NCBI GenBank assembly: GCA_964440655.1 | Contig: CAYTTA010000002.1 | Location: forward strand, 65,681-129,680 | Reading direction: 5' to 3' | Length of the DNA: 64,000 nt | Source: CAYTTA01 sp964440655 | GTDB lineage: Bacteria > Bacteroidota > Rhodothermia > Balneolales > Balneolaceae | Part shown: one piece after another, positions 37,332-46,659 of the stretch | Position numbering within the stretch: the first letter of the stretch is position 1 | How the letters are laid out: each line of letters starts with the position of its first letter | Made by a program: the position numbers and the translations under genes | The notes under the pieces: model-generated | The model's database searches: none | What the model was told of the DNA's origin: nothing | Seen by the model: the letters and a program-made list of their open reading frames with translations, nothing else

Positions 37332-37586
37332 CTATGAAACGGGTGCCTCGATCTCTACGGTGTAATCTTCCATGACCTCGTTCACGAGCAGCCGGGTGCA
37401 GGCAATCTCTGCGATTTCCCGCGCTTTTTCCTCATTCTCGGCATCGATTTGCAGTTCGATCCGTTTTCCGATCCGGACCTCCCGGATTCCATTCAGACCG
37501 AGATTGTGAAGCGCCTGGTAGGTGGCTTTTCCCTGCGGATCAAGAATCGATTTTCGCAGAGTAACGTTGACAATCGCTTTATACAT
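37332..37586 (-). CDS. purS: Phosphoribosylformylglycinamidine synthase subunit PurS
   Basis: The 84-residue product has the PurS pattern: YKAIVNVTLRKSILDPQG at the start, the AL-N-LG-I-VR-GK segment (ALHNLGLNGIREVRIGKR) and a C-terminal MEDYTVEIE strand. PurS bridges PurQ and PurL. The ATG at 37586 lies 39 bp after miaA. Confidence 0.94.
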   Translation of the reverse strand: MYKAIVNVTLRKSILDPQGKATYQALHNLGLNGIREVRIGKRIELQIDAENEEKAREIAEIACTRLLVNEVMEDYTVEIEAPVS

Positions 37587-37625
37587 ATGTGGAGTTTTTT
37601 GTCGAGGCCTTTTTCAGTAGAGAAT

Positions 37626-38561
37626 TTAACCTTTATTCAACTCAGCTGCTAAATCGAGTTGAATTTGACGGGCCATCTCATCGATGGAGAGACGGGCCGC
37701 ATCGAACCACCGGACAAACTCCCATCGACGGAACCAGGTGAGCTGTCTCCGGGCATAGCGCCGGGTCGCGGTCTGAATGTCGTGAACCATCTGGCGGTAG
37801 GGGATCTCCCCCTTCAGGTGACGGATTACTTCACGGTACCCCACGGTGTTCAGCGCCTGGAGATCGGGCGGATATCCATCAGAGAGTATCGATTCGGTTT
37901 CGGCTACCAGTCCCTCCTCCAGCATCTGCAGGGTGCGTTCACCGATACGTTCATGAAGGAGCTTGCGCGGCTCCCAATGAAGTCCGTAGACGAGCAGATC
38001 GTCAGGAGGCCGGACAGGTTCGTTAAGTTTGTGGAAACTGCTGTAGGGGCGGCCGCTCTGCATCCAGACATCGAGCGCCCGCAGGATACGGTTGGGGTTC
38101 ATTCCGTCCATCCGGGAAACCGTAACCGGATCCACCCGTGCCAGTTCACGATAGAGCTCCGGAAGCCCCTCTTCCTTCAACCGGTTCTGAAGCAAAGCGA
38201 GATTTTCCGGATCCGCGGGAGGGAGCTGATCGAGAGGCCGGATCAGGGCCTGCAGGTGGAGGGTGCTCCCTCCTGCGTAGATGACAGGCCGTTCTGTATG
38301 AAGGATCTCACGTTCCCACTCTTCGGCACGTTTCATGAAATCGGAGGCGGAGTCCTTCTGTCGGAGATCGAGAATGGAGACATTGTAATAGGGTACTTCG
38401 GAGAGAAGCTCCGCTCCGGGCTTCGCGGTCCCGATATCTATTTTGCGGTAGCACTGTCGGGAATCGACGGATATGATCGCTCCGCCTGTCTTGAGCGCCA
38501 GTCGGTGCGCCAGTCCGGTTTTGCCCGAAGCGGTGGGGCCGATGATCATGATTCGCTTCAT
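37626..38561 (-). CDS. miaA: tRNA dimethylallyltransferase
   Basis: The 311-residue product prenylates A37 of tRNAs that read UNN codons. It has the P-loop IIGPTASGKTGLAHRLA, the SVDSRQCYRKIDIGTAKP motif, and RYARRQLTWFRR near the C-terminus. It is the first gene of the minus-strand run miaA-purS-clpS-purQ-lptB and divergent from dnaN with a 199-bp spacer, which must hold both promoters. Confidence 0.96.
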   Translation of the reverse strand: MKRIMIIGPTASGKTGLAHRLALKTGGAIISVDSRQCYRKIDIGTAKPGAELLSEVPYYNVSILDLRQKDSASDFMKRAEEWEREILHTERPVIYAGGSTLHLQALIRPLDQLPPADPENLALLQNRLKEEGLPELYRELARVDPVTVSRMDGMNPNRILRALDVWMQSGRPYSSFHKLNEPVRPPDDLLVYGLHWEPRKLLHERIGERTLQMLEEGLVAETESILSDGYPPDLQALNTVGYREVIRHLKGEIPYRQMVHDIQTATRRYARRQLTWFRRWEFVRWFDAARLSIDEMARQIQLDLAAELNKG

Positions 38562-38760
38562 GGAGAATGTGTTGCCACTCCTTTCAAGGTTGCAGCGGGA
38601 GCAAGGATTTAGTAGTATAAGAAAGTTTGAGAACCGGCTCCCGGACAGGATTGGACGCGGATTCCGGCCGGTTCGATCGCCTTTCGGGACGTTGGCTTGA
38701 TAACGTCACGCTGAATCAGAAATTCCGCTTCCGGGATCGTCAAACTCAACTCCTCATTCT

Positions 38761-39879
38761 ATGAAATTTTCCGTTACCAGCAGCAATCTGAATCAGGCTC
38801 TCTCTGCCGTTATAGGGGCCGTTCCGACCAAAGCGACCCTGCCCATCCTGGAAACCGTTCTTTTTGAGACGGAAAACGGGAGACTCAAGCTGACGGCTAC
38901 CAATCTGGAACTCTCCATTATTGAATATCTGGATGCCGATATCGAGGTAGAGGGAAGGGTGGCCATTCCGGCCCGGCGACTGCTGGAGACGCTCAGGCAG
39001 CTGCCGGAAATTCCGGTACGGTTTGAAGTGGATGACCGTCAGAATATCCGGTTCCGGACCGACAGGGGGAGCTACAAGCTGGTGGGTGAGGAGGCCGCCG
39101 AGTTTCCCGAGACGCCCGCCCTCAGCGACGGCACGCTTCTGAAGACCTCCGGCGACCTTCTCCGTGATGCAATCCAGAAAACCAATTTTGCGGTTTCCAA
39201 CGACGATCTTCGGCCTGCCATGATGGGGGTCTATTTTGTAATCGGCAAAGAGAAGAGCACTTTCGTGGCCACCGATGGTCACCGGCTGGTGCGCTATATG
39301 AACCGGGGACTGGTGAGTGAAGAGGAGCTCGGTTTTATTGTGCCTGAGAATTCCCTCTCCCAGGTGCAGAAAGTGCTTGATGAGGAGAGTGAGTGTGAAA
39401 TTACGGTCACACAGGGTCATGCCCGTTTTCAGAGCGGAAACACCATCATTCTGACCCGCCTGATCAATGAGCCTTATCCCAATTATGAATCGGTGATCCC
39501 CCACGACAACGACCGTGAGCTGATCATCTCCAAAGAGCAGATGCTGGCAGCGGTCCGGAGGGTTTCGGTCTTCTCGAGCACAACCGCCCGTCAGATCAGA
39601 CTGGAGCTGGAGAACGACCGGCTCACCATCCGTGCGGAAGACCTCGACATGAGCAGCGAAGCGAAAGAGGAGATCCGATGCGACTATTCCGGCGAGCCGA
39701 TGGAGATCGGATTCAATGCCCGCTACCTGGCCGATGTGCTGAACAATATCGACGGGGATGAAGTCCGCTTCCTCTTCTCCACACCCAATCGTGCGGGGAT
39801 CGTGAGACCGGCGGGAGAGGATGAAGAGCGGGAACTTCTCATGCTGGTCATGCCGGTCATGCTCAATACCCATGTGTGA
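38761..39879 (+). CDS. dnaN: DNA polymerase III beta subunit (sliding clamp)
   Basis: The 372-residue product has the three-domain clamp layout and typical segments such as LNQALSAVIGAVPTKATLPI near the N-terminus, FVATDGHRLVRY in the middle and NARYLADVLNNID near the end. It ties polymerase and repair factors to DNA. The clamp gene stands apart from dnaA here and the 199-bp upstream region has no DnaA-box cluster. Its stop lies 2 bp before the next ATG. Confidence 0.97.
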   Translation: MKFSVTSSNLNQALSAVIGAVPTKATLPILETVLFETENGRLKLTATNLELSIIEYLDADIEVEGRVAIPARRLLETLRQLPEIPVRFEVDDRQNIRFRTDRGSYKLVGEEAAEFPETPALSDGTLLKTSGDLLRDAIQKTNFAVSNDDLRPAMMGVYFVIGKEKSTFVATDGHRLVRYMNRGLVSEEELGFIVPENSLSQVQKVLDEESECEITVTQGHARFQSGNTIILTRLINEPYPNYESVIPHDNDRELIISKEQMLAAVRRVSVFSSTTARQIRLELENDRLTIRAEDLDMSSEAKEEIRCDYSGEPMEIGFNARYLADVLNNIDGDEVRFLFSTPNRAGIVRPAGEDEERELLMLVMPVMLNTHV

Positions 39880-39881
39880 GA

Positions 39882-40703
39882 ATGAGCCGGATCATCACGC
39901 TCACGAGTGATTTCGGCTTGCAGGATCACTATGTGGGCGCCATGAAAGCCGTCATTCTGGGAATTGCCCCCGATGTCCGGCTGGTCGATATTTCCCACGA
40001 CATCCCGCCGCAGGATGTGATGGCCGGAGCGTGGGTTGTTCAAAATGCCATTCCCTGGTTTCCCTCCGGGACGGTTCATCTGGTCGTGGTGGACCCGGGT
40101 GTGGGTACCGACCGGAATCCGGTGGCTCTTCAGATCGGCAATCAGTTTTTTGTGGGTCCGGACAACGGCATCTTCTCTCTGATCTCCGACCGGAAGGAGA
40201 TCAGGGCCTGCAGGCTCACCAACCGGACCTACTGGTGCCGGGAGGTTTCCAACACATTTCACGGCCGGGACATCTTCGCACCGGTTGCCGCCCACCTCGC
40301 GAACGGGGTGCCGCTGGAAGAGCTGGGAGAGCCGGTCAGCAAGCTGAGCACCTACCGGTGGGCACGCCCTATCGCGGACAAGACGGGGATCCAGGGGTGG
40401 GTCATCCACATCGACCGGTTCGGCAATCTCATCACCAACATCTCCAGAAAGCTTTTCGACGAAACCATCGGTTCGGAACGAATCAAGATCTATGTGGGAA
40501 GCGCCATTCTCCAGGATGTGGTCCCATCCTACGGCTATGTGGAAGAGGGGGAACCGGCCGCCTACTTCGGGAGTTCCGGAATGCTGGAGGTGGCCATCAA
40601 CAAAGGCAATGCCAGCAAACTGCTGGGAGTGAGCCGTGGGACGCAGATCTCCATTGTGGTGCAGAATCAGGTGCACGCCGGCGGCCGTCAGAAACGGAGC
40701 TGA
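39882..40703 (+). CDS. S-adenosyl-L-methionine hydroxide adenosyltransferase (DUF62 family)
   Basis: The 273-residue product (ATG at 39882; a GTG at 39876 would add two residues and overlap dnaN) matches the fluorinase/chlorinase-related family that hydrolyses SAM to adenosine and methionine. Visible are TLTSDFGLQDHYVGAMK, VVDPGVGTDRNP and NTFHGRDIFAPVAAHL, which carry the Asp-Arg-His triad used to activate water. No halogenase-specific insertion was recognised. Tight spacing after dnaN suggests co-transcription. The physiological role in bacteria is not settled. Confidence 0.88.
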   Translation: MSRIITLTSDFGLQDHYVGAMKAVILGIAPDVRLVDISHDIPPQDVMAGAWVVQNAIPWFPSGTVHLVVVDPGVGTDRNPVALQIGNQFFVGPDNGIFSLISDRKEIRACRLTNRTYWCREVSNTFHGRDIFAPVAAHLANGVPLEELGEPVSKLSTYRWARPIADKTGIQGWVIHIDRFGNLITNISRKLFDETIGSERIKIYVGSAILQDVVPSYGYVEEGEPAAYFGSSGMLEVAINKGNASKLLGVSRGTQISIVVQNQVHAGGRQKRS

Positions 40704-40715
40704 TTCCGCACTCTT

Positions 40716-42350
40716 CTACATCCTTTCCGGGGCGGTGATTCCCAATATACCGAGACCGTTGGCCAGAACCCGGGAGACCGCATGGGCCAGTGCCGCCCTG
40801 GCCTGCATCAGTGCAGGCTCCTCTCCGATAATCCGGCAATCGTGGTAGAAACTGGTGAACCCGGACGCCAGTTCATTCAGATAGGTGATCACCCGATGCG
40901 GCTCCATGCTGTCGGCTGCTGACCGGACAATCTGCGGGAACTCCATCATCTGCTTGATCAGGCGGATTTCACTCTCATGGGTGAGCAGCTCCAGCTCCGG
41001 ATCCCCTCCCGTGTCGGTGACCTCGTCCGCCTTCCGGAGGATGGAGCGGATCCGGGCATGGGCATACTGCAGGTAGAAAACCGGGTTCTTTTCGCCCGCT
41101 TCCCTTGCCTGCTCAATGTCAAACTCCAGATGAGTGGAGGGGGAGCGCATCAGGAAGAAAAAGCGGGTCACATCGGCTCCGACTTCATCCATCAGCTCAT
41201 CCAGAGTAATGAAATTGGCCTTGCGGGTACTCATCTTGTAAGGCATTCCGTCCTTGACGATGGTGACGAACTGATAGACCAGAACATCGACCCTGGAGGT
41301 ATCATATCCCAGAGCGCCCAATGCATGGATCACATCGGGGTAGGTGTCGATGTGATCCGCTCCGAAAATGTTCACGCAGAGGTCGTACCCGCGCTCCAGT
41401 TTCTTGATGTGATAGGCGATGTCGGGAAGCCGGTAGGTCGGTTCGCCGCTGCTTTTCACCAGCACCGTATCTTTCTCTTTCCCGAAACGGGTGGTGCGGA
41501 ACCAGACCGCCCCTTCCTGATCGTAGACAAGATCCTTCTCCCGAAGTCGCTCCAGCACCTCCCGGATCGAACCGTCATCATAAAGATCCTGCTCATTGTA
41601 GAAGCTGTCCATGCGGATCCCCAGTCTCTCCAGCGTCGCCAGAATGTCTTTGAAGATGAGTTTTTCGGCACGTTCCCGGAAAAGGGAGTCGCTCTTTTCC
41701 CCGCCGAGGGTGTCGCCATGTTCCCGGATCAGATCCCGTGCGATCTCCCGGATGTACTCTCCTTCGTAGCCTCCATCGGGAAGCTCCGCCTCCCGGCCGG
41801 TCTCCTGCAGATAGCGGGCCCGGACACTCTCTCCCAATATTCGCATCTGGCGGCCGGCGTTGTTGAAGTAGTACTCCCGATCGACCGCGGCTCCGGTCCA
41901 TTCAAACAGACGGGCCACGGTGTCTCCGAGAACGGCATTCCTGCCATGTCCGACGGTGAGCGGACCGGTCGGGTTGGCGCTTACAAACTCCACCAGGATG
42001 CGTGAACCGGCATTGTGATCCGACCTTCCCCACGAGGTGCCCTTATCCAGAATGTCGGCCAGCGCGTCGTAGAGATAGTGATCGGCAAAACGGAAGTTGA
42101 TAAAGCCGGGACCCGCGATCTCGACAGCGGAGAGTTTCCGGGGATCTGTCTCAAGGCGGCCAACCAGCTCTTCGGCGATCTTGCGGGGATTGTTGCGAAG
42201 GGGACGGGCGAGCGCCATGGCCAGGTTGGTGGCGGCATCCCCATGAGAGGGGTCTCTCGGTTTTTCGATGATGATCTCCGGTCTGTCGGACAGGTCGGGG
42301 TAGAGGGAGTCGAGCGCCCTGGCAAGGATCTGCTTCAGATAGTCATTCAT
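40716..42350 (-). CDS. argS: Arginyl-tRNA synthetase
   Basis: The 544-residue product has the class I signature SANPTGPLTVGHGRNAVLGD (HIGH region near residue 125), the KMSTRKAN loop and a C-terminal anticodon-binding DALR domain (AHAVSRVLANGLGILGI at the end). The N-terminal add-on domain is present (SHGDAATNLAMALA). The 201 bp upstream, towards radC, contain no supported gene. Confidence 0.97.
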   Translation of the reverse strand: MNDYLKQILARALDSLYPDLSDRPEIIIEKPRDPSHGDAATNLAMALARPLRNNPRKIAEELVGRLETDPRKLSAVEIAGPGFINFRFADHYLYDALADILDKGTSWGRSDHNAGSRILVEFVSANPTGPLTVGHGRNAVLGDTVARLFEWTGAAVDREYYFNNAGRQMRILGESVRARYLQETGREAELPDGGYEGEYIREIARDLIREHGDTLGGEKSDSLFRERAEKLIFKDILATLERLGIRMDSFYNEQDLYDDGSIREVLERLREKDLVYDQEGAVWFRTTRFGKEKDTVLVKSSGEPTYRLPDIAYHIKKLERGYDLCVNIFGADHIDTYPDVIHALGALGYDTSRVDVLVYQFVTIVKDGMPYKMSTRKANFITLDELMDEVGADVTRFFFLMRSPSTHLEFDIEQAREAGEKNPVFYLQYAHARIRSILRKADEVTDTGGDPELELLTHESEIRLIKQMMEFPQIVRSAADSMEPHRVITYLNELASGFTSFYHDCRIIGEEPALMQARAALAHAVSRVLANGLGILGITAPERM

Positions 42351-42551
42351 CAGAGGAGTGGTAAGGAACGGAATTTCGGGTTCGGATGCTCTGTTCGGCG
42401 GTTCGGGCAGCTGAAACTGTCAGATCGGGCACAGATCACCTCATGCCGTGCCGCCGCGAAAGAGTACCCTTGAATAAGGGGTCAAAATATAAAGGTTTGG
42501 GGTCGAAAATGGAGATGGAAAGGGTGAATGAGATGATCGGATTTTCCACCG

Positions 42552-43280
42552 CTACATCAGCCCCCTGCTTCTCAGGCTCACAAACTCATCCCCGGCAATG
42601 ATGATGTGGTCGTCGACCGGGATCCCAAGCAGCTTTCCCGATTCGGCAATTCGCCGGGTAAGGTGAACATCCGCGCGGGACTCCCTGGCCTGGCCGGAGG
42701 GGTGGTTGTGAAGCAGCAGGATGCTGGCTGCATCGTTCATCATCGCCTGGCGGAGGACTTCGGCCGGATCGACAATCGTGGCCGTCGCCCCACCGGAACT
42801 GATCTGCCGGTAACCTGTAAGCCGTTTTGCATGATTGAGAAAGGCCACCAGAAAGACCTCATGATTCAGGTCCCGCAATTTGGGGGCGAAATAGGCGGCC
42901 GCCTCTTCCGGGCAGCGGATCACGATTTTCTCTCCAAGAGCGGCAACCTGGATTCTGCGGGAAAGCTCGAACGCCGCCTCCAGGGTGATCGCCTTCACAT
43001 TGCCGATCCCCGGAATCATTTTCAATTCCTGCCAGTCCCGTCTTGCCAGATTTCTAAGACCGCCGAAATGGCGGATCAGGGAACGGGCGGTCTCCACTAC
43101 ATTCCACCGGCGGCTGCCCGTCCGCAGGATAATGGCGAGCAACTCCGCATCTGAAAGTGTCTCCACACCATACTGCATCCCTCTCTCCCTGGGCTGTTCA
43201 TCCGGCTGCATCTCCCGGACCGTCCCGCTTCCCATCAGCGTCATCTCTGGGATCTTTCCATTCCTGCCCGATATCTCCAT
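42552..43280 (-). CDS. radC: RadC-family JAB-domain protein
   Basis: The 242-residue product has the UPF0758/RadC layout: LSDAELLAIILRTGS, a helix-hairpin-helix stretch (MIPGIGNVKAITLEAAFEL) and the JAMM metal motif LHNHPSGQARESRAD. Its biochemical role is not established; claims of a repair function in E. coli were withdrawn for that strain, and a JAB metalloenzyme activity is inferred. About 40 extra residues precede the usual core. Confidence 0.88.
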   Translation of the reverse strand: MEISGRNGKIPEMTLMGSGTVREMQPDEQPRERGMQYGVETLSDAELLAIILRTGSRRWNVVETARSLIRHFGGLRNLARRDWQELKMIPGIGNVKAITLEAAFELSRRIQVAALGEKIVIRCPEEAAAYFAPKLRDLNHEVFLVAFLNHAKRLTGYRQISSGGATATIVDPAEVLRQAMMNDAASILLLHNHPSGQARESRADVHLTRRIAESGKLLGIPVDDHIIIAGDEFVSLRSRGLM

Positions 43281-43467
43281 CCTTCTCTCCTGCTGCTGAT
43301 TTCTCTCCGGTTCTCCTGTTGCCCGCCTCTGTACGGGTCGATCACTCTTCCGAATGACTCCTGCTGCAGGGTTTCCTTACAACGCCGGATTGCGACGGTT
43401 TCCACTCATTTATGTATTATCTTTATCGACTGTCCGGAAAAACGGCCGTGCCGGGAGTGACAGAAAG

Positions 43468-43986
43468 ATGAGAGCAGAACCGAAATTGCCAGTACAGATG
43501 ATCCGACCGGGGGAAAAGATCGATACCGACTTCATGGTGGAGGTGGTGGAGAGGGATCGCATCGCAGAGGTCCGCTTCGCCGATCTTCTCGACCGGCCCG
43601 CTATCGTGTCCGTCTACATGCGCAACAACACATCAGGTTGCGACCTGCAGAACCGGAGTCTTGCGGAGGAGGCGGAGTGGTTTGACCGGAATGGATACAA
43701 CCTGATCGCCCTGAGCAAGGATGGGTGCCGGTCCCATCTCAATTACGCCAGGAAACTGGGAATTACCTACAGGCTGGTATCCGATCCGGAGCACCGGTTT
43801 TCCAGGGCAGCCGGAGCCATCGTGGAGAAAAAGATGTTCGGCAAGAGCTATAGAGGACCGTCCAGGTCCGCATTCGTCATCGCTCCCGACGGAACGGTTC
43901 GGGGAGTCATCGAAAAGATCGATACGAAAAATCATGCAGAAGAGTTGAAAGAGTTGATCAGGCAACTCGACCGGCATGACCGCTAA
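43468..43986 (+). CDS. Peroxiredoxin (AhpC/TSA, BCP-like)
   Basis: The 172-residue product has a thioredoxin-like fold with the active-site region MRNNTSGCDLQNRSLAEEAEW, where the cysteine at about residue 56 takes the place of the peroxidatic Cys of PxxxTPGCTxE in BCP. The usual proline before Thr is replaced by asparagine, and no resolving Cys at the BCP +5 position is seen; a second Cys (KDGCRSHLNYARKLG) sits about 38 residues on. GGGAG lies before the ATG. It is probably a thiol peroxidase; activity is inferred. topA follows. Confidence 0.78.
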   Translation: MRAEPKLPVQMIRPGEKIDTDFMVEVVERDRIAEVRFADLLDRPAIVSVYMRNNTSGCDLQNRSLAEEAEWFDRNGYNLIALSKDGCRSHLNYARKLGITYRLVSDPEHRFSRAAGAIVEKKMFGKSYRGPSRSAFVIAPDGTVRGVIEKIDTKNHAEELKELIRQLDRHDR

Positions 43987-44006
43987 AATCAGCAGGAAAG
44001 TGCTTT

Positions 44007-46568
44007 ATGAAAACGTTAGTCATCGTTGAGTCACCGACAAAAACGAAGACCATCTCCAGATATCTTCCTGAAGGATATCTGGTGGATTCGTCCATGGGAC
44101 ATATCCGTGATCTTCCCTCATCGGCCAAAGAGATCCCTGCCCGGTACAAGAAAGAGCCCTGGGCGACGCTGGGAATCAATGTGGAGGAGGATTTCGATCC
44201 GCTCTATGTAATCCCCTCCGACAAGAAGAAGGTGGTGAAGCGGCTGAAAGAGCAGCTCAAGGATGCCGACGAGCTGATTCTGGCGACGGACGAGGACCGG
44301 GAAGGGGAGGCGATCTCGTGGCACCTGGTTGAAGTGCTCCAGCCGAAAATCCCGGTCAAGAGAATGGTGTTCCGGGAGATTACGGAGGAGGCGATCCGTG
44401 AGGCACTCCGGAACTTCAGGGAGATTGACATGAATCTGGTGCAGGCCCAGGAGACCCGCCGGATCATCGACCGGCTTGCCGGCTATACCATCTCCCCTCT
44501 GTTGTGGAAGAAAATCTCGCCGGGCCTCTCTGCCGGCAGGGTGCAGTCGGTGGCAGTTGCCTTCCTGGTGCAGAGGGAACGGGAGCGGATGAGGTTCCGG
44601 AGCGGGACCTATTACGATCTGAAAGCTTCGCTCAGCAAGATGGGTGAGAAGGCGCTGTTTCCCGCCGTACTGACCCATCTTGACGGTCGTCGTATCGCCA
44701 CGGGAAAAGATTTTGATGAGAATACCGGTCGGCTGAAGAAGCCGGAGAGTGTGGTGCTCCTGGACCAGAAAGCCGCAGACGAGCTGCGGGAAAAACTGGA
44801 GAAAGCGAGCTGGGAGGTGACCGCCCGGGAGGTGAACCGCCAGAAAAGGTCTCCCGCCCCTCCCTTCATCACCTCGACCCTGCAGCAGGAGGCAAACCGG
44901 AAGCTCGGTCTCTCTGCCCGGGACACGATGAGCATCGCCCAGAAACTTTATGAGAACGGGCTGATCACCTACATGAGGACCGACTCCACCCACCTTTCCC
45001 GTCAGGCGATTGATGCCGCGCGTGCCCAGGTGAAGGAGCAGTACGGGGAGGAGTACCTCTTCGAGCGGGTCCGCAACTACTCGAGCAAATCCCGGAGTGC
45101 CCAGGAGGCACACGAAGCGATCCGGCCTGCCGGTTCCCGTTTTGTGCATCCGGAGAAGTCGGGACTCTCGGGTCGTGCCCTGCAGCTCTATGATCTGATC
45201 TGGAAACGGACCATCGCCACGCAGATGGCGGAAGCGGAGCTTGAGTTTGTAAATGTCTCCATCACCGCGAGTGCCGGCGGGAAGGAGGGAGCGGTGGCGG
45301 CCGATTTCCGGGCGAACGGCAAGTCGATCCTTTTTCCGGGCTTTTTCCGTGCCTATGTGGAGGGGAGCGACGATCCCGATGCCGCTCTTGAAAGCCAGGA
45401 GATCCCGCTTCCTGATCTGCAGGAAGGAGATGCTGTGGAACTGAACGGGCTGGAGAGCATCGGCCATGAGACCAAGCCCCCCGCCCGCTTTACCGAAGCG
45501 ACGCTGGTCCGGGAACTGGAGAAGCAGGGGATCGGGCGGCCCAGTACCTACGCTTCCATTATCAGCACCATCCAGGATCGCGGATATGTTGTCACCGATG
45601 GCAAGGCATTGGTCCCGACCTATACAGCTTTTGCCGTCACTTCTCTTCTTGAGAAGCATTTCCCGGAGCTTGTCGACAGCGAGTTCACTTCGGGTATGGA
45701 GGAGAAACTGGATATGATCGCCAGGGGGGGAGTCGACCCCAACCAGTACCTGTCGCAATATTATCAGGGCGAGGAGGGACTCAAGGCGAAGGTGGAGAAC
45801 CGGGAAGACAAGATCGATCCTCAGACTGCCCGGAAACTGGATCTCCCGATCGAGGGACTGAACGGAATCGGTGTATATATCGGCCGGTTCGGTCCCTATG
45901 CCAAAACCGTCAAGAAAGATGAAGAGATTTCGGTCTCGCTTCCGGTAGATCTTTTTCCGGGCGACATTACCGTGGACAAGCTGCAGGAACTTCTTGAAGC
46001 GGAAGAGAAAGGCCCCTCTGTTCTGGGTGTGCATCCGGAGACGGGAGAGGATATCTATCTTCTGACGGGCCGTTTCGGTCCCTACATCCAGCTGGGTGAA
46101 GCGGATGAAAAGAACAAGAAGCCCCGTCGGGTCTCTTTGCTAAAGGGAATGAAACCGGCGGATGTCGACCTGGAACTGGCCCTCAGGCTGCTTGAGCTTC
46201 CCAGACTTCTTGGAACCCACCCGGAGACGGGCAAGGAGGTTCGTGCGGGGGTCGGGCGATACGGCCCGTTTGTCGTTCATGACGGAACCTTCAAGTCCCT
46301 GGCACGGGAGGACAATGTGCTGGAGGTCGGTCTGGAACGGGCGCTGGAGCTGCTGAGTCAGAAGAAGGGTGCCTCCCGGCGGAGTTCCGAAATCCAGGGT
46401 CTCGGCGAGCATCCCGATAACGGCGAACAGATCCGGGTCATGGAGGGAAGATACGGACCTTATCTCAAGGTCGGGAAGAAGAACATCGCCCTGCCAAAAG
46501 GGGTCAATCCGGAAACGGTCACTCTCGAACAGGCGGTCGAGATCATCCGGGAGAAGGCAGGGCGCTGA
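44007..46568 (+). CDS. topA: DNA topoisomerase I
   Basis: The 853-residue product is type IA topoisomerase that relaxes negative supercoils. Toprim motifs VIVESPTKTKTI and DEDREGEAISWH come first; the catalytic tyrosine is Y322 in GLITYMRTDSTHLS. The C-terminus has no obvious Cys4 zinc fingers but several copies of a G-R-F/Y-G-P-Y/F repeat (GRFGPYAK, GRFGPYIQLG, GRYGPFVVHDG, GRYGPYLKVG), the Toprim C-terminal repeat type. It follows the peroxiredoxin after 20 bp. Confidence 0.97.
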   Translation: MKTLVIVESPTKTKTISRYLPEGYLVDSSMGHIRDLPSSAKEIPARYKKEPWATLGINVEEDFDPLYVIPSDKKKVVKRLKEQLKDADELILATDEDREGEAISWHLVEVLQPKIPVKRMVFREITEEAIREALRNFREIDMNLVQAQETRRIIDRLAGYTISPLLWKKISPGLSAGRVQSVAVAFLVQRERERMRFRSGTYYDLKASLSKMGEKALFPAVLTHLDGRRIATGKDFDENTGRLKKPESVVLLDQKAADELREKLEKASWEVTAREVNRQKRSPAPPFITSTLQQEANRKLGLSARDTMSIAQKLYENGLITYMRTDSTHLSRQAIDAARAQVKEQYGEEYLFERVRNYSSKSRSAQEAHEAIRPAGSRFVHPEKSGLSGRALQLYDLIWKRTIATQMAEAELEFVNVSITASAGGKEGAVAADFRANGKSILFPGFFRAYVEGSDDPDAALESQEIPLPDLQEGDAVELNGLESIGHETKPPARFTEATLVRELEKQGIGRPSTYASIISTIQDRGYVVTDGKALVPTYTAFAVTSLLEKHFPELVDSEFTSGMEEKLDMIARGGVDPNQYLSQYYQGEEGLKAKVENREDKIDPQTARKLDLPIEGLNGIGVYIGRFGPYAKTVKKDEEISVSLPVDLFPGDITVDKLQELLEAEEKGPSVLGVHPETGEDIYLLTGRFGPYIQLGEADEKNKKPRRVSLLKGMKPADVDLELALRLLELPRLLGTHPETGKEVRAGVGRYGPFVVHDGTFKSLAREDNVLEVGLERALELLSQKKGASRRSSEIQGLGEHPDNGEQIRVMEGRYGPYLKVGKKNIALPKGVNPETVTLEQAVEIIREKAGR

Positions 46569-46659
46569 AGAGGCGGTTGACACGGCTCTTCCCAGCTTTT
46601 ATAATGAGACAGTCCGGAGGATCGGATCTCCACGCTGTTCAACACGTTGAGCGGGGCCC

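Noticed and set aside
38640..38700. tRNA-like segment containing GGTTCGATC
   Set aside because: No cloverleaf can be built; acceptor and D-arm partners are missing.
38562..38760. Replication origin next to dnaN
   Set aside because: No cluster of DnaA boxes was seen in the 199-bp miaA-dnaN interval, and dnaA is absent.
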